Part shown: positions 5,679-6,176 of the stretch, piece by piece
How the letters are laid out: the number at the start of each line of letters is the position of its first letter
Numbering within the stretch: the first letter of the stretch is position 1
NCBI GenBank assembly: GCA_026397695.1
Contig: JAPLUJ010000586.1
Location: forward strand, 1,025-7,200
Direction: 5' to 3'
Length of the DNA: 6,176 nt
From: Verrucomicrobiota bacterium
Lineage (GTDB): Bacteria; Verrucomicrobiota; Verrucomicrobiia; Verrucomicrobiales; Akkermansiaceae
Notes under the pieces: model-generated
Database searches by the model: none
What the model saw: the letters and a program-made list of their open reading frames with translations, nothing else
Told to the model about the DNA's origin: nothing
Made by a program: the position numbers and the translations under genes

Positions 5679-5824
5679 GGGCGTCTCGCCCTCCTCAAGG
5701 AGCGTGGGCGTCTCGCCCACCGCCAATGAAAAGCGAAAGCAAGGTGACGAAGCTCGCGTCCTTTCGCCTCCCATTGGCCAATGTGGGCGAGACGCCCACG
5801 CTCCTTGAGGAGGGCGAGACGCCC
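5679..5824. repeat. Long inverted repeat, 42-bp perfect arms (MITE-like or REP-cluster element)
   Basis: The arms 5679-5720 and 5783-5824 are exact reverse complements over 42 bases. Inside the 62-base centre the pairing continues with GCCAATG (5722-5728) against CATTGGC (5772-5778) and GCGAAAG (5733-5739) against CTTTCGC (5761-5767), so the whole 146 bases can fold as one long hairpin. Each arm is built from a smaller palindromic unit, GTGGGCG-TCT-CGCCCAC with the leader AAGGAGC, occurring twice on the left (5670-5691, partial, and 5697-5721) and twice inverted on the right. A C9 run at 5822-5830 straddles the right edge. It encodes no transposase. Confidence 0.85.
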
Positions 5825-5966
5825 CCCCCCTTGACGCAGCGGGGCCGGAGCGATTCTTGTTGCATCCGGGCGGGCAAACGCCATCATTCGGCGGTTCCAG
5901 TTCAGTCCGTTCACGATCATGAAAACGCCGCTTTTATTGCCGCCGCCTGCCCCACTGTCACTCGCC

Positions 5967-6176
5967 ATGAACAAGAACCTCGCTTCCGCCTTGGGCCTCG
6001 CCCTGCTCCTGCCCCCGCCCCCCGCCCGCGCCGCAGACCCGGTCGTCGCCAATCTAACCGCCGCCCAGCGTGCCGGGACGCACTTGGTGGACATCTCCTA
6101 CGACGTGGCCGCAGACACTCCGACGGTCATCGTCTCCCTGGAGATTTCCAGCGATGGCGGCACCACCTTCAGCGTC
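5967..6176 (+). CDS. Exported protein, 5' portion only, function not determined
   Basis: The frame from ATG 5967 is open to the window edge (70 residues). It begins with a good Sec signal peptide: a basic start MNKN, a hydrophobic core LASALGLALLL, then PPPPARA with an Ala-X-Ala type cleavage site before ADPVV (about residue 22/23). An in-frame ATG at 5919 would add 16 residues, but the n-region from 5967 is more signal-like. The mature start reads ADPVVANLTAAQRAGTHLVDISYDV then PTVIVSLEISSDGGTTFSV, a beta-rich segment. From memory, similar N-terminal segments precede formylglycine-generating-enzyme-like (SUMF1) domains in exported proteins of Verrucomicrobia and relatives, but that domain would lie outside the window, so the product cannot be named. 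No Shine-Dalgarno is visible. Confidence 0.72.
   Translation, partial: MNKNLASALGLALLLPPPPARAADPVVANLTAAQRAGTHLVDISYDVAADTPTVIVSLEISSDGGTTFSV

Larger units (their letters stand above)
5377..5966. other. Repeat-rich spacer without a supported gene
   Basis: This 590-base stretch separates the minus-strand DUF433 gene from the plus-strand exported-protein gene, so it should contain both divergent promoters, but no convincing -35/-10 pair was recognised. It contains a perfect 24-bp palindrome (5461-5484), a long hairpin with 42-bp arms (5679-5824) and a C9 run (5822-5830). Open frames here are made largely of the repeats themselves (for example GETPTLLE-type peptide repeats on the minus strand) and are not believed to be genes. 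Confidence 0.6.

Noticed and set aside
5585..6094. A 169-residue minus-strand frame with ERGRLA-type peptide repeats
   Set aside because: Its repeats come from the DNA hairpin at 5679-5824, and it runs antisense to the signal-peptide gene.

Overview
The window is GC-rich (about 60% by eye) and comes from a bacterium. Gene content and repeat style suggest the Planctomycetota-Verrucomicrobiota-Lentisphaerota-Kiritimatiellota group. The pointers are a GH29 alpha-L-fucosidase beside URO-D-superfamily paralogues, the lack of clear Shine-Dalgarno sequences, and intergenic spacers full of short GC-rich palindromes such as GTGGGCGTCTCGCCCAC and GCGAGTCTCCAGACTCGC. This placement is an inference; there is no rRNA or marker gene to test it.

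Left part (1-3180, + strand): the 3' portion of an alpha-L-fucosidase gene overlaps by one base (TAATG) with a URO-D-superfamily gene. After a 118-bp gap comes a second URO-D-superfamily gene, which carries the His-X-Cys...Cys zinc motif of corrinoid methyltransferases such as MtaA and CmuA. The first URO-D protein lacks that cysteine motif. Neither is a classical HemE. A plausible but unproven reading is a small catabolic operon that releases fucose or a modified deoxysugar, with the URO-D-fold proteins acting on a methyl group or another small substituent.

Middle part (3181-5376): two toxin-antitoxin-type modules sit among palindromic repeats. The first (+ strand) is an MNT nucleotidyltransferase followed by a HEPN gene that is split by a frameshift consistent with one missing base. 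It lies between two 76-bp direct repeats that match at 71 positions. The second (- strand) is DUF433 followed by a DUF5615 PIN-like protein. The DUF433 gene contains a 50-bp tandem duplication (47/50 identical) that throws its C-terminus out of frame. Removing one copy restores a normal DUF433 end and an ATGA overlap with the toxin start. Both modules therefore look damaged.

Right part (5377-6176): a repeat-rich spacer carries a perfect 24-bp palindrome and a long hairpin with perfect 42-bp arms. It is followed by the start of a gene for an exported protein with a clear signal peptide, cut by the window end.

No tRNA, rRNA, CRISPR array, transposase or integrase was found. The most interesting material is the pair of broken toxin-antitoxin modules, the palindromic repeat families around them, and the fucosidase/URO-D gene cluster.
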